A stretch of DNA of 64,000 nucleotides, from the NCBI RefSeq assembly GCF_019468465.1, contig NZ_CP080519.1, positions 5,102,001 to 5,166,000 on the forward strand, read 5' to 3'. This DNA comes from Amycolatopsis sp. DSM 110486. Lineage in GTDB: Bacteria > Actinomycetota > Actinomycetes > Mycobacteriales > Pseudonocardiaceae. Below the pieces are notes generated by a model. The model was not told the origin of the DNA. It saw only the letters and a program-made list of their open reading frames with translations, and did no database searches. Positions 42,894 to 52,717 of this stretch are shown piece after piece. Both the position numbers and the translations under genes were made by a program. The stretch's first letter is position 1; each line of letters begins with the position of its first letter.

Positions 42894-45263
42894 GTGACGA
42901 ACGAAGATCTGTGCCTCGGCTGGGCCGCGCCCGCCTCCGAGTGGACCGAGGCGAGCCCCGTGGGCAACGGCCGGCTCGGCGCGATGGTGTTCGGTGGTGC
43001 CGGCCGCAGCCGCGTGCAGCTCAACGACGCGACGGTCTGGTCCGGCACTCCCGCGGGCCCGGTCGACGCGCTGGCGGACGTCGTCGCCGCCGGTGCCGGA
43101 CCGCAGCGGCTGGCGGAGGTCCGCGAGGCGGTGCGGGCGCGGGACTACCGGCGGGCCGAAGCGTTGCTGATGTCGTTCGAAGGTCCGTACAGCCAGGAGT
43201 TCCTGCCGTGGGGCGACGTCTGGGTGACGCTGCCCGACGGCGAAAGCCACGGCCGTCAGCTCAACCTGGCCAACGGTGTGGTGACTGAACGGTTGTCGCT
43301 CGGCGAGGCCACTGTGGACCGTTCCGTGTGGGCGAGCCGGCCTGCCGGTGCGCTGGTGGTGTCGTTGACGACGTCGGCGCCGATCGACCTCGGCGTCGAG
43401 CTGAGCACGCCCCTGCGCGAGGTGACGCGGCTCGTCGAGGACAGCGGGATCACGCTCGGCATCGAGCTGCCGGTGGACGGCGCGCCGAAGCACGAACCGG
43501 AGGTCGCCGAGCCGCTGCGGTACGCCGACTGGGCGCGGCCGGGCTACGACCCGTTCGGAGCGCTCGCTCTGCGGCTCGACACCGACGGTTCCGTGTCCAC
43601 GGTGGACGGACGGCTGGCGATCGACGGTGCCACCCGGGTGCTGCTCACCGTGTCCAGCTCCACCAACGCCGCCGACGTCTGGACGGGCACGGCGCGGCGT
43701 TCGCGCGAACGTCACCAAGCCGTGGCCGCCGGAACCGCCGCGACCGCGTCGGCCGAAGGCGCCGACGAGCTGCTGCGCGCGCACGAAGCCGACCTCCGGC
43801 CACTGCTCGCCGCGGCCGGCCTGCGGATCGGGCACCACCGCGCCGGCACCTACGACGTGGCCGCCGACGTCCTGTCCGGAAAGGACGAACAGCTCACCGC
43901 CACGGTGATGTTCGCCTACGGGCGCTACCTGCTGGCCACGTCGTCCCGGCCGGGCGCGCCACCCGCGAACCTGCAGGGCATCTGGAACGAAGAACTCCGC
44001 CCGGCGTGGTCGTCGAACTACACGGTGAACATCAACACCGAGATGAACTACTGGGCTGCCGAGACGACCGGGCTCGGCGAATGCCACACGCCGCTGTTCG
44101 ACCTGCTGGGCAAGCTCGCCGTGACCGGCGCCGACGTCGCGCGTGAGCTCTACGGCACCCGCGGCTGGGTCACCCATCACAACACCGACCCGTGGGGCTG
44201 GGCCCTGCCGGTGGGCATGGGCCACGGCAACCCATCGTGGGCGATCTGGCAGATGGGTGGCGCCTGGCTTGTCCAGCACGCCTGGGACCATTACGACTTC
44301 ACCCGCGACATCGCGTTCCTCCGCGAGACGGCGTGGCCGCTGCTCAAGGGCTGCGCCGAGTTCTGCCTCGACTGGCTCACCGAGGGCCCGGACGGTTTCC
44401 TCGACACGATCCCGTCGACGTCGCCCGAGAACCTGTTCGTTTCCGAGGCCGGCGAGCCCGAGTCGCTGACCTGGTCCGTCGCGATGGACACGGCGCTGAT
44501 CCGCGCGGTCTTCTCCCGCACGCTCGCGGCGGCCGAAGCGCTCGGCATCGAGCACCCGGTGACGACCGAGATCACCGCCGCGTTGCCGCGCCTGCGACCG
44601 CTGCGCGTGACGGACGGCGGCCGGCTCGCGGAGTGGGCCGAGGACGTGGGCGAGCAGGACCCCCAGCACCGGCACATGTCGCAGATGATCGCCGTCTACC
44701 CGCTCGGCCAGATCACCGCCGGCACGGAACTCGGCGCGGCCGCGACCGCGTTGATGGACCGCCGCGGACCGGGCGCGATGGGCTGGTCGTGGGCGTGGAA
44801 GATCGCGCTGCGCGCCCGCCTCGGCGACGGCGACACCGCGCGTTCGCTGCTTTCCGAGGCGACGCAGCCGTTCACGGGTGACCGCCACCGCGACGCGCCC
44901 GTGGACGGCTCCGAGTGGGGCGGGCTGCTGCCCAACCTGTTCAGCACGCACCCGCCGTTCCAGATCGACGGCAACTACGGCTTCCCGGCCGGGCTCGCGG
45001 AACTCGTGGTGCAGAGCCACGCCGGCGCGATCGACCTGCTGCCCGCGTTGCCCTCGGCCTGGCCGGACGGCACAGCGCACGGGCTACGGGCTCGGGGCGG
45101 GCTCGCGGTCGACGTCAGCTGGCAGGCCGGAAAGGTCGTGTCGGCGAGTGTGACGCGGCTGTCCGGCGAGGCCGGCGACGACGTCGTGGTCCGGTGGCCG
45201 GGTGGCGGCACGACACTCAAGGTCGCCGTCGGTGAGGTGTCCGAATTGGACGGTGAGTTCTGA
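42894..45263 (+). CDS. GH95 alpha-L-fucosidase (or alpha-L-galactosidase), probably cytoplasmic
   Basis: A 789-residue GH95 enzyme starting directly with the family's N-terminal beta domain ([28 protein letters not shown]). Conserved residues of the (alpha/alpha)6 barrel are present: the paired Asn in [13 protein letters not shown], the Glu in RLAEWAED and the Asp in [11 protein letters not shown]. There is no signal peptide, so it acts on imported oligosaccharides. Family members cleave alpha-1,2-fucosyl or alpha-L-galactosyl groups. Its stop and the next ATG share one base (TGATG), implying coupled translation with the deacetylase gene. Confidence 0.92.
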   Translation: MTNEDLCLGWAAPASEWTEASPVGNGRLGAMVFGGAGRSRVQLNDATVWSGTPAGPVDALADVVAAGAGPQRLAEVREAVRARDYRRAEALLMSFEGPYSQEFLPWGDVWVTLPDGESHGRQLNLANGVVTERLSLGEATVDRSVWASRPAGALVVSLTTSAPIDLGVELSTPLREVTRLVEDSGITLGIELPVDGAPKHEPEVAEPLRYADWARPGYDPFGALALRLDTDGSVSTVDGRLAIDGATRVLLTVSSSTNAADVWTGTARRSRERHQAVAAGTAATASAEGADELLRAHEADLRPLLAAAGLRIGHHRAGTYDVAADVLSGKDEQLTATVMFAYGRYLLATSSRPGAPPANLQGIWNEELRPAWSSNYTVNINTEMNYWAAETTGLGECHTPLFDLLGKLAVTGADVARELYGTRGWVTHHNTDPWGWALPVGMGHGNPSWAIWQMGGAWLVQHAWDHYDFTRDIAFLRETAWPLLKGCAEFCLDWLTEGPDGFLDTIPSTSPENLFVSEAGEPESLTWSVAMDTALIRAVFSRTLAAAEALGIEHPVTTEITAALPRLRPLRVTDGGRLAEWAEDVGEQDPQHRHMSQMIAVYPLGQITAGTELGAAATALMDRRGPGAMGWSWAWKIALRARLGDGDTARSLLSEATQPFTGDRHRDAPVDGSEWGGLLPNLFSTHPPFQIDGNYGFPAGLAELVVQSHAGAIDLLPALPSAWPDGTAHGLRARGGLAVDVSWQAGKVVSASVTRLSGEAGDDVVVRWPGGGTTLKVAVGEVSELDGEF

Positions 45264-46234
45264 TGTTGACCGACCTGCCGCTGGCGCAGCTGCGCACCTA
45301 CACCAGCGCGTACCAAGCTCCGGAAGACTTCGACGACTTCTGGCGGGAAACCCTCGCAGAAGCGGCGAAGTTCGAGCTCGACGTGAACGTGACGCCGGTC
45401 GAGACCGCGCTGCGGACGCTCGACGTGTTCGAGGTGACTTATGCCGGCTTCGGCGGCCACCCCGTCCACGCCTGGCTGCGCGTGCCTCGGAACCAGTCCG
45501 GCCCGTTGCCCGCCGTCGTACAGTTCCATGGTTACGGCAGCGGCCGCGGCAGCGCGCTCGAAGAGCTGGTCTGGGCCTCTGCGGGCTACGCGCAGCTGCA
45601 GGTCGACGTCCGCGGCCAAGGCGGCGCTCATGCGGGTGGCACGACCGGCGACCCGGTGGGCAGCGGCCCGTCGTTCCCCGGGTTCCTGACCCGCGGAATC
45701 GAAAGCCGTGAAACGTACTTCTACCGCCGCGTGTTCACCGACGCGGCCCGCGCGGTGGAGGCCGCGCGCGCACTCGACGTCGTCGACCCGGACCGGGTCG
45801 CGGTGGCGGGCAACAGCCAGGGCGGCGGAATCGCGCTGGCCGCGGCGGCACTCGTGCCCGACGTCGCGGCGCTCTACGCGCAGGCGCCGTTCCTGTGTGA
45901 CCTCCGGCGCGCCTCGCTGATCGCGGGCAAAGCGCCGTACACCGAGCTCGCAGGTTACCTGGCCGCACAACGGCACGAGGTCGAGCGGACGTTCGAGGTG
46001 CTGTCCTATTTCGACGGTGTCGGCTTCGCGAGCCGCGCCAGTGCCCCGGCGCACTTCTCGATCGGGCTGATGGACGACATCGTCCCGCCGTCGACGGTTT
46101 TCGGCGCCTACAACGCTTATCGCGGCCGGAAACACCTCGACGTGTGGGAGTACAACGGGCACGAAGCCGGCGGGGGCCAGGACCTCGAGAACGTGCTCGC
46201 CACGTTCGCGCCGCTGCTCAACCCGGGCAGCTGA
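45263..46234 (+). CDS. CE7 acetyl xylan esterase/cephalosporin-C deacetylase
   Basis: A 323-residue alpha/beta-hydrolase of carbohydrate esterase family 7. The three family motifs are intact: RGQ in VDVRGQGG, GxSxG as GNSQGG with the nucleophile Ser, and HE in YNGHEAGG; the catalytic Asp is in MDDIVPP. No signal peptide, so it removes acetyl groups from imported oligosaccharides in the cytoplasm. Its presence suggests that the target saccharide is O-acetylated. Confidence 0.94.
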   Translation: MLTDLPLAQLRTYTSAYQAPEDFDDFWRETLAEAAKFELDVNVTPVETALRTLDVFEVTYAGFGGHPVHAWLRVPRNQSGPLPAVVQFHGYGSGRGSALEELVWASAGYAQLQVDVRGQGGAHAGGTTGDPVGSGPSFPGFLTRGIESRETYFYRRVFTDAARAVEAARALDVVDPDRVAVAGNSQGGGIALAAAALVPDVAALYAQAPFLCDLRRASLIAGKAPYTELAGYLAAQRHEVERTFEVLSYFDGVGFASRASAPAHFSIGLMDDIVPPSTVFGAYNAYRGRKHLDVWEYNGHEAGGGQDLENVLATFAPLLNPGS

Positions 46235-46240
46235 ATCACC

Positions 46241-46280
46241 TTTTGAACCGCAGTTTTGAAACCCCAGTTTTAATCCACAG
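46241..46280 (+). repeat. Three tandem 13-14 base direct repeats before the binding-protein gene
   Basis: TTTTGAACCGCAG, TTTTGAAACCCCAG and TTTTAATCCACAG follow one another without gaps directly after the deacetylase gene. They are AT-rich for this genome and end 43 bases before the sugar-binding protein start, so they may be activator or repressor sites of a separate promoter. Confidence 0.55.
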
Positions 46281-46323
46281 TGGAGTGGAGAAGCGTCCGA
46301 GTGGCGCGGAAGCGAGGAATCCC

Positions 46324-47685
46324 ATGAAGATCCGCACTTGGGCCGTCACCGGGCTGGCTGCGGTGCTCGGAGCAGTGCTGGCCGGCTGCGGCGGTGGCGC
46401 GGCCGACGCCGGCGGCAACACCGTGAACTGGTGGACCTGGGACGACCACCAGGCCGCCGCCTACCAGGTGTGCGCCGACGCCTTCCAGAAAGCCAACCCC
46501 GGCACCACGGTGAAGATCTCCCAGTACACCGTGGCCGACTACTTCACGAAGCTCACCGCCGGGTTCGTCGCGGGCACCGCGCCCGACGCGTTCCAGGACA
46601 GCGTGCAGTTCCTGCAGGCCTACGCGAGCCAGCACCAGCTGCTGCCGCTCGACGACTACATCAAGAAGGACAACTTCGACCTCAAGAAGTTCTCCGTGGG
46701 CGTCAACTCGTGGAAGTTCACCGACGGCAAGCAGTACGGCCTGCCGCTCGACTGGGCGTCGGCCGGTCTCTACTACAACACCGATACCCTCACCAAGGCC
46801 GGCTACACCGCCGCCGACGTGCAGAACCTCAGCTGGAACCCCGACGACGGCGGCACGTTCGACAAGATGGTGGCGCACCTGACTGTCGACAAGTTGGGCG
46901 TGCGCGGCGACCAGCCGGGCTTCGACAAGAACAACGTCGCCACCTACGGCATGGGCCAGCTCGCGGCGAAGGACTTCATCGGCCAGGTGACCTTCAGCGC
47001 GTTCGCCTCGACGCTGGGCTGGCGCCTCGGTGACAAGCCGGAATGGCCGACGAAGTTCAACTACAGCGACCCGCGGTTCGTCAAGACCGTGAACTACATC
47101 CGCACGCTCACCGACCGCGGCCTCGCGCCGAAGCTCGGCACGTTCACCACCGGCGGCGGCCAGGCCACCGTCAGCGACGCCGACCTCATCGGCTCGGGCA
47201 AGGTCGCCATGGAGCTCTCGGGTTCCTGGTCCGCGCCGAGCTTCGCGAAGCTGCCGGGTGTGAAGATCGGGATCGCCGCGCCGCCCACCGGGCCCGACGG
47301 CAAGACCCGCGCGCTGACGTCGAACTCCAACGGCAACACGATCTGGGCCGGCACGAAGAACCCCGACCTGACCTGGAAGTGGGTCTCGTACATGGGTTCG
47401 CAGGACTGCCAGACCGCGGCGTCGAAGACGGGCACGTTCTTCCCGTCGATCCCGGCCTCGATGGACGCGACCACCGCGGCCATGAAGCCGCAGGGTGTGG
47501 ACCTGTCGGTGTTCACCGCGATGCTGAAGAACGGCTCGCTCTACCCGGCCGAGGTCTACGCCAACGGCGCCGCCGTGCAGGCCGCGGAGGAGCCGCTGCT
47601 CGAGTCGTTCTACTCGCACAACCGCAACGACGACGTGTTCCCCGACATGGAGAAGCAGAGCGTTTCGCTGCTCGCCAAGAAGTAG
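46324..47685 (+). CDS. Sugar ABC transporter substrate-binding lipoprotein
   Basis: A 453-residue family-1 extracellular solute-binding protein. The signal peptide ends with the lipobox LAGC followed by Gly-rich linker. The fold is recognisable from VNWWTWDDHQAAAYQVCADAFQKANPG, PDAFQDSVQFLQAYA and the C-terminal AVQAAEEPLLESF. It works with the two permeases encoded 4 kb upstream. It is set apart from the preceding gene by 89 bases with direct repeats, and may have its own promoter to give the higher expression binding proteins need. Confidence 0.94.
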   Translation: MKIRTWAVTGLAAVLGAVLAGCGGGAADAGGNTVNWWTWDDHQAAAYQVCADAFQKANPGTTVKISQYTVADYFTKLTAGFVAGTAPDAFQDSVQFLQAYASQHQLLPLDDYIKKDNFDLKKFSVGVNSWKFTDGKQYGLPLDWASAGLYYNTDTLTKAGYTAADVQNLSWNPDDGGTFDKMVAHLTVDKLGVRGDQPGFDKNNVATYGMGQLAAKDFIGQVTFSAFASTLGWRLGDKPEWPTKFNYSDPRFVKTVNYIRTLTDRGLAPKLGTFTTGGGQATVSDADLIGSGKVAMELSGSWSAPSFAKLPGVKIGIAAPPTGPDGKTRALTSNSNGNTIWAGTKNPDLTWKWVSYMGSQDCQTAASKTGTFFPSIPASMDATTAAMKPQGVDLSVFTAMLKNGSLYPAEVYANGAAVQAAEEPLLESFYSHNRNDDVFPDMEKQSVSLLAKK

Positions 47686-47712
47686 GAACGCCCGGGAGTC
47701 AGGAGTGAGGAC

Positions 47713-49872
47713 ATGTCCAGCCCTACGGTGGTCGGCCTGCGGGCCGCCGGCACGAGTTTCGCCGTGGAACTCGGCCGGCCGGTGCCGCGCGTGCTGCACT
47801 GGGGCGCCGACCTCGGCGAGCTGTCCGAAGTGGACGCCGAGGCACTGCGGCTGACCGCCGGCGGCGCGGTGCTCAACAACGCACCCGACGTGCCCCGCTC
47901 GTTTTCCGTGTGGCCCACGGAAGCGGAAACGTGGTCCGGCACCCCCGCTGTGTCGGGCCACACCGCCGGCCGCGGCGCGGTGCCGCGGCCGGTGCTGCGG
48001 GGCTTCTCCCAGGACGACGGTGCGTTGACGCTGGAGCTCACCGACGCGTCGTCCGGGCTGGACGTGGAGCTGACCTACCGGCTGACCCCTTCGGGGGTGC
48101 TGGAGGTCGCGACCAAGGTGACCCGCCACGCGGACGCGGGCGCCGAACCGTACGACCTCGCCGGGGTGGTGGCCGTGCTGCCGCTGCCCCGGCGGGCGGC
48201 GGAGGTGCTCGACTTCACGGGCAAGTGGTGCCGGGAACGCAGCCCGCAGCGGGTGCCGCTGGCGTACGGCGGTCACGTGCGCGAGGTGCGCCGCGGCAAG
48301 CCGGGCGCGGACTCGCCGTACCTGTTGACGGTCGGCGAGCCCGGGTTTTCCTTCGCCTCAGGGGAAGTCTGGGGTATGCACGTGGCGTGGAGCGGCGACC
48401 AGAAGTGGTTCGCCGAGCACTTGCCCGAAGGCGCCGGCGTGCACGCGAGCGTGCTCGGCGGCGGTGAGCTGCTGCGACCCGGCGAGGTCCGGCTCGCACC
48501 AGGGGAGTCGTACGTGGCCCCCGTAGTGTGTTTCGCCTGGTCGGACGAAGGCCTCGACGGGCTCGCGGCGCGGTTCCACGCGTATCACCGCGCGCGGGCC
48601 ACGCACACGGGAAAACCGCGGCCGCTGACGTTGAACACGTGGGAAGCCGTGTACTTCGAGCACGACCTCGACCGCCTGCTGGAGCTCACGGAGCTGGCCG
48701 CGAAGGTCGGTGTCGAACGGCTCGTGCTCGACGACGGCTGGTTCCGCGGCCGGCGCGACGACACCGCGGGCCTCGGCGACTGGACCGTCGACCGCGCCGT
48801 CTGGCCGCAAGGTCTCACGCCGCTGGTGGAACGCGTGCACGCGCTGGGGATGGAGTTCGGGCTGTGGGTCGAGCCGGAGATGGTGAACCTCGACTCCGAC
48901 ACCGCCCGGGAGCACCCTTCGTGGCTTCTCGGGCCCGCTGACCTGGGCGCGCCTTCGCGCAACCAGTACCCGTTGAACATCGCGCACCCCGAGGCCTACC
49001 AGTACTTGCTCGAATCCCTCGACGCGCTGGTGGGCGAGTACGGCGTCGACTACCTCAAGTGGGACCACAACCGCGAGCTGCACGAGGCGTACGACCGGGT
49101 CACGGGCCGGGCGGGCTCGCGTGCGCAGACGCTCGCGCTGTACCGGCTGCTCGACGAGCTGCGTCTCCGCCATCCGATGCTGGAGATCGAGAGCTGCGCG
49201 AGCGGCGGCGGCCGCGTCGACCTGGGGATCCTCGGCCGCGCCGACCGCGTGTGGGCGTCGGACTGCATCGACCCGCTCGAACGGCAGGCGATCCAGCGCT
49301 GGACCGCGCAGCTGATCCCGCCGGAGGTGATCGGCTCGCACGTCGGCGCCGAGCGCAGCCACACGACCGGGCGCGTGACGGACCTGTCGTTCCGGCTGGT
49401 GACGGCGTTGTTCGGCCACGCTGGGATCGAGGCCGACCTCACGCGCAGTACGCCGGAGGAGCTGGCGGCGTTCACGGCGTGGGCGCAGCTGTACAAGGAG
49501 TTCCGGCCGCTGCTGCACGGCGGCCGCGTGGTCCGCGCCGACTTGCCGGACGCCGACGCGTACCTGCACGGCGTGGTTTCGGACACCCGTGCGCTGTTCT
49601 GCTGGGCCCGCTTGGCGACGGGCGCGGCGGGACAGCCCGGACGCGTGCGGCTGCCGGGGCTGGACCCGTCGCGGTTGTATCGCGTCCGCGTGCGGACCGA
49701 AGCCGGGCTGCCGTCGTTGCGCGAGGTGGCGGCGCCGGAGTGGTTCACGCGGGCTGTCGACGGGCCGATGGAACTTCCGGGTGCCGTGCTCGCGGCGGCG
49801 GGCCTGCCGATGCCGGTGCTGGACCCGGCCCAGGCGCTGCTGCTTGACCTGTCCACTGTGGACCAGTCATGA
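47713..49872 (+). CDS. GH36 alpha-galactosidase, cytoplasmic
   Basis: A 719-residue GH36 enzyme: N-terminal beta-sandwich, then the barrel from about residue 310 (TLNTWEAVYFEHDLDRLLELTELAAKVGVERLVLDDGWF). The nucleophile Asp is in DYLKWDHNREL, the acid/base Asp in RVWASDCIDPLERQ, and LEIESCASGGGRVD is also characteristic. No signal peptide. It would complete degradation of imported alpha-galactosides. Its stop overlaps the GntR gene start (ATGA). Confidence 0.95.
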   Translation: MSSPTVVGLRAAGTSFAVELGRPVPRVLHWGADLGELSEVDAEALRLTAGGAVLNNAPDVPRSFSVWPTEAETWSGTPAVSGHTAGRGAVPRPVLRGFSQDDGALTLELTDASSGLDVELTYRLTPSGVLEVATKVTRHADAGAEPYDLAGVVAVLPLPRRAAEVLDFTGKWCRERSPQRVPLAYGGHVREVRRGKPGADSPYLLTVGEPGFSFASGEVWGMHVAWSGDQKWFAEHLPEGAGVHASVLGGGELLRPGEVRLAPGESYVAPVVCFAWSDEGLDGLAARFHAYHRARATHTGKPRPLTLNTWEAVYFEHDLDRLLELTELAAKVGVERLVLDDGWFRGRRDDTAGLGDWTVDRAVWPQGLTPLVERVHALGMEFGLWVEPEMVNLDSDTAREHPSWLLGPADLGAPSRNQYPLNIAHPEAYQYLLESLDALVGEYGVDYLKWDHNRELHEAYDRVTGRAGSRAQTLALYRLLDELRLRHPMLEIESCASGGGRVDLGILGRADRVWASDCIDPLERQAIQRWTAQLIPPEVIGSHVGAERSHTTGRVTDLSFRLVTALFGHAGIEADLTRSTPEELAAFTAWAQLYKEFRPLLHGGRVVRADLPDADAYLHGVVSDTRALFCWARLATGAAGQPGRVRLPGLDPSRLYRVRVRTEAGLPSLREVAAPEWFTRAVDGPMELPGAVLAAAGLPMPVLDPAQALLLDLSTVDQS

Positions 49873-50546
49873 AGCCGGGCGCGGAGCGCGGGCTCGTCGC
49901 GCTGCCGGCCCGGCAGGTGCTCGCCGACGGCGTCTACGAGCAGCTCCGCGCCCTCATCATGAACGACGGCATCGCGCCCGGGGCCCGCGTGAACATCGAC
50001 GAGATCGCGCGGGAGCTGGGGGTCTCGGGCACGCCCGTGCGGGAAGCGTTGGCGCGCCTGGAATCCGAGGAGCTGGTGAGCCGCCTGCCGTTGCGCGGCT
50101 ACCGCGTGACCGAGCTGCTGAGCAGGCGCGAGGTCGACGACATGTACTCGCTGCGGATGCTGCTGGAGCCGCCGAGCGCCGGGCTGGCCGCGAAGGCGAT
50201 GTCGGACGGCCATTCGGCAGCGTTGCGCGCGGAGCTGGCGACGTGCCCCGCCGCGCCCGCGCACGACGCATACAGCGACTACAAGGCGTTGACCGCGCAC
50301 GACGCGCGCTTGCACGAGCTGGTGCTGCACATCGCGGGCAACGCGGCGGTGGAGCAGGCGTTCGCCCGCACCCACTGCCACCTGCACTTCTTCCGGCTCA
50401 ACTACAACCAGCCGTTCGGCGAGCAGACGATCTCGGAACACCGTGACATCGTCGAGGCGCTCGTGTCGGGCAGCGCGGTGGCGGCGCGCAAAGCGATGGC
50501 CGCGCACCTGGAAGTGGCGCGCGACCGGCTGTTGTCCCGCATGTGA
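49869..50546 (+). CDS. GntR-family regulator with FCD ligand domain
   Basis: A 225-residue FadR-type regulator: winged helix VYEQLRALIMNDGIAPGARVNIDEIARELGVSGTPVREALARLESEELVSRLPLRGYRV, then the all-helical FCD domain with metal-binding residues in HDARLHELVLHIAGN and FRLNYNQPFGEQTISEHRDIVEAL. It is the last gene of the saccharide locus, coupled to GH36 by ATGA. It is the likely local regulator, and the palindrome at 38580 upstream of the locus is its candidate operator. Confidence 0.93.
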   Translation: MKPGAERGLVALPARQVLADGVYEQLRALIMNDGIAPGARVNIDEIARELGVSGTPVREALARLESEELVSRLPLRGYRVTELLSRREVDDMYSLRMLLEPPSAGLAAKAMSDGHSAALRAELATCPAAPAHDAYSDYKALTAHDARLHELVLHIAGNAAVEQAFARTHCHLHFFRLNYNQPFGEQTISEHRDIVEALVSGSAVAARKAMAAHLEVARDRLLSRM

Positions 50547-50584
50547 AGGGCTCCCCTCAACCGGTCGGGGGAGCCCTTCACATG
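50540..50584 (+). terminator. Strong terminator hairpin ending the saccharide locus
   Basis: A perfect 17-base stem pairs 50540-50556 with 50568-50584 around an 11-base loop. It includes the GntR stop codon and is followed by TTTGGG. The convergent protease gene stops 7 bases further on, so it may serve both sides. Confidence 0.88.
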
Positions 50585-50590
50585 TTTGGG

Positions 50591-51169
50591 TCAGTGGGTG
50601 AGGACGGGCAGCGTCTCGTAGATGCGCTCCTGCGGTCCGCCGGCGCCCAGCGTGCGGAAACCGTTGGCCCACAGGGAGTTCACGCGGGAACGTTCCTGCG
50701 CGTTGGGGTTGGCGTTGGTGCACGACGGGCCGGGGCCGCCGCCCGACATCAGCTCGGAGCACGGGCCGGAGTAGCGGTCGGGCAGGCCGAGCACGTGGCC
50801 GGTCTCGTGGGCGGCGATGCGGGTGTTGTCGTACTCGCGGGCCTGGGCGTAGTCGATGAAGACGGTGCCGGTGCCGTGGCCGTCGCTCTGGGCGTAGGAG
50901 CCGCGCGGGTCGTTGCCCTCGGTGTAGCGCAGCGAGGCGCCCGAAGAGCGTTCGACCAGCTTGACGTTGGTGACCGAGCGGTTCCAGTTGGCCGCGCCGG
51001 CGTTGATCGCCGCACGGAACGTCGGCGCGCCGGAGGTGCTGTAGTACACCGTGGTGACGGCCGCGGCCTGGTCGGTGGCGGCCGTGGCGGCGGTGGCCGT
51101 GCCCGCGACGAGCGGGGCGGCGGCGACGGCCAGCGCGATGGCGCCGGACAGCAAGAACTTCCTCGACAT
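50591..51169 (-). CDS. Secreted snapalysin-type (M7) zinc metalloprotease
   Basis: A 192-residue exported small neutral protease. The signal peptide ([23 protein letters not shown]) is followed directly by the catalytic domain. The zinc site is [11 protein letters not shown], matching HExxHxxGxxD of the snapalysin family, with [14 protein letters not shown] behind it as the Met-turn and a disulfide pair. It has almost no propeptide. It is monocistronic, convergent with the GntR gene. Confidence 0.93.
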   Translation of the reverse strand: MSRKFLLSGAIALAVAAAPLVAGTATAATAATDQAAAVTTVYYSTSGAPTFRAAINAGAANWNRSVTNVKLVERSSGASLRYTEGNDPRGSYAQSDGHGTGTVFIDYAQAREYDNTRIAAHETGHVLGLPDRYSGPCSELMSGGGPGPSCTNANPNAQERSRVNSLWANGFRTLGAGGPQERIYETLPVLTH

Positions 51170-51311
51170 CGGAAAGCTCCTCGGGTGGGTGAGGGGAGTT
51201 TTGCCTGATTTGCGCGCGCTGCACCGAATCTAGGCAATTCAGCCCCGTTTGTGACCCGACTTTCGTACTGTCCGGAAAGTGGTGATTTACCAACACCTTC
51301 CACGGGTTGAC

Positions 51312-51800
51312 TCAGGCGACGGGTTCGGCCAGTGGTACCTGGTCGTGCGTCTCCTTCTCGAGCCGGCGCAGTTCCGCCCGGTTCACGTCGCCGCCGCAGT
51401 GGTCGCACTTCTCGCCGGGGCGAGTGAGCTCGCCGCAGGGGGTGTGGACCAGCCGCATCGGCTCGCCCGGGGCTGGGGAGTGGGTGTGGGTGTCGCCCCA
51501 CGCGCCCAGCGCGTGGATCACCGGCAGCGTGTCGGCGCCGGCCTGGGTGAGGCGGTACTCGTCGCGGGTGCGGCCGCCGTCGCGGTAGGGGACGCGGGTC
51601 ATCAGCCCGGTCTCGACCATTCGCGCGAGCCGTGCGGACAGCACGTTGTCCGCGATGCCGAGGCTGCTGCGGAACTCGTCGAAGCGCGTGGTGCCCGCGT
51701 GGGCCTCGCGCAGGATCACCAGCGTCCACGGCTCGCCGAGCACGTCGGCGCCTCGGGCGATGGGGCACGGCGTGCCTTCCCAGCTTGACCGTCGACCCAT
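51312..51800 (-). CDS. HxlR-family transcriptional regulator
   Basis: A 162-residue winged-helix regulator (CPIARGADVLGEPWTLVILREAHAGTTRFDEFRSSLGIADNVLSARLARMVETGLM), with a C-terminal four-cysteine-like tail (HTPCGELTRPGEKCDHCGG) that could bind zinc. It is divergent from the SDR gene over two palindromic sites and probably represses it and itself. The Cys tail is an addition seen in a subset of the family. Confidence 0.92.
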   Translation of the reverse strand: MGRRSSWEGTPCPIARGADVLGEPWTLVILREAHAGTTRFDEFRSSLGIADNVLSARLARMVETGLMTRVPYRDGGRTRDEYRLTQAGADTLPVIHALGAWGDTHTHSPAPGEPMRLVHTPCGELTRPGEKCDHCGGDVNRAELRRLEKETHDQVPLAEPVA

Positions 51801-51818
51801 GGGTTCCTCCCGTGCTGG

Positions 51819-51876
51819 CTTGCTTGAAGCAAGTTTAACCCGTAGTGTCGTCGGCGGCTAGCTTGCAGGTAACAAG
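51819..51876. promoter_or_regulatory. Two HxlR-type operators between divergent genes
   Basis: CTTGCTTGAAGCAAG (51819-51833) is a perfect 7+1+7 palindrome. CTTGCAGGTAACAAG (51862-51876) keeps the outer CTTG/CAAG arms at the same spacing. The first lies before the hxlR start, the second before the SDR start. Confidence 0.65.
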
Positions 51877-51900
51877 TCAGGTGTGTTGGGAGTGGTTTTG

Positions 51901-52605
51901 ATGGAGATCAAGGGTTCCGTCGCACTGGTGACGGGCGCGAACCGCGGGCTGGGCCAGGAGCTGGCCGCCGCCTTGCTGGAGCGCGGCGCGGCGAAGGTCT
52001 ACGCCGCGGTGCGCCGTCCGGAATCGGTCGACCTGCCGGGTGTCGTGCCGATTGCGGTCGACGTCACAGACCCGGCTTCGATCCGCGCGGCCGCGGAAGC
52101 GGCGGGCGACGTGACGCTGCTGATCAACAACGCCGGCGTCTCCACGGGGGCGTCGTTCCTTTCCGGTTCGTTGGAAGACGTCCGGCTGGAGATGGAGACG
52201 CATTACTTCGGCCCGCTGGAGACGGCTCGCGCCTTCGCTCCCACGCTGGCCCGCAACGGCGGCGGCGCGATCCTGAACATCCTCTCGGTGCTGTCGTGGT
52301 TCACCGCACCCCACGTCAACGCGTACTCCGCGGGCAAAGCGGCGGGCCTGCAGCTGACCAACGGCCTGCGCCTGGCCCTGCACGACCAGGGCACGCTCGT
52401 GACGGCCCTGCACGTCGGCTACATGGACACGGACATGGCGGCGGACATCACTGACCCCAAGTCCGACCCGGCGTCGATCGCCGCGCTGGCCCTGGACGGC
52501 CTTGAAAAGGGCGACTTCGAGATCGTCGCGGACGACGTCAGCCGCTCCGTGCGCGCGAGCCTGTCGGGCGACATCGCGGGGCAGTACCCGCAGCTCGTTT
52601 CCTGA
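51901..52605 (+). CDS. Short-chain dehydrogenase/reductase
   Basis: A 234-residue classical SDR. Cofactor site TGANRGLGQE, structural NNAG (LINNAGVS), and the catalytic set Ser (ILSVLSW), Tyr-Lys (YSAGK). ATG 51901 is used; a GTG 18 bases upstream is also in frame. The first strand ends with RRPE (AAVRRPESVD), which suggests NADP(H) preference. It is likely induced when the divergent HxlR regulator responds to its signal. Confidence 0.92.
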   Translation: MEIKGSVALVTGANRGLGQELAAALLERGAAKVYAAVRRPESVDLPGVVPIAVDVTDPASIRAAAEAAGDVTLLINNAGVSTGASFLSGSLEDVRLEMETHYFGPLETARAFAPTLARNGGGAILNILSVLSWFTAPHVNAYSAGKAAGLQLTNGLRLALHDQGTLVTALHVGYMDTDMAADITDPKSDPASIAALALDGLEKGDFEIVADDVSRSVRASLSGDIAGQYPQLVS

Positions 52606-52717
52606 CTTCCGGCTCGCTTCGGCGGGCATCCACTGCTGGTTCAGGGCCGGCTTTTGGTCTGCCGTGGGGGTGAGGGCGCGCGCCGAGCCGGCTCGGTTGT
52701 TTCGTTGGTGTGCGGGC

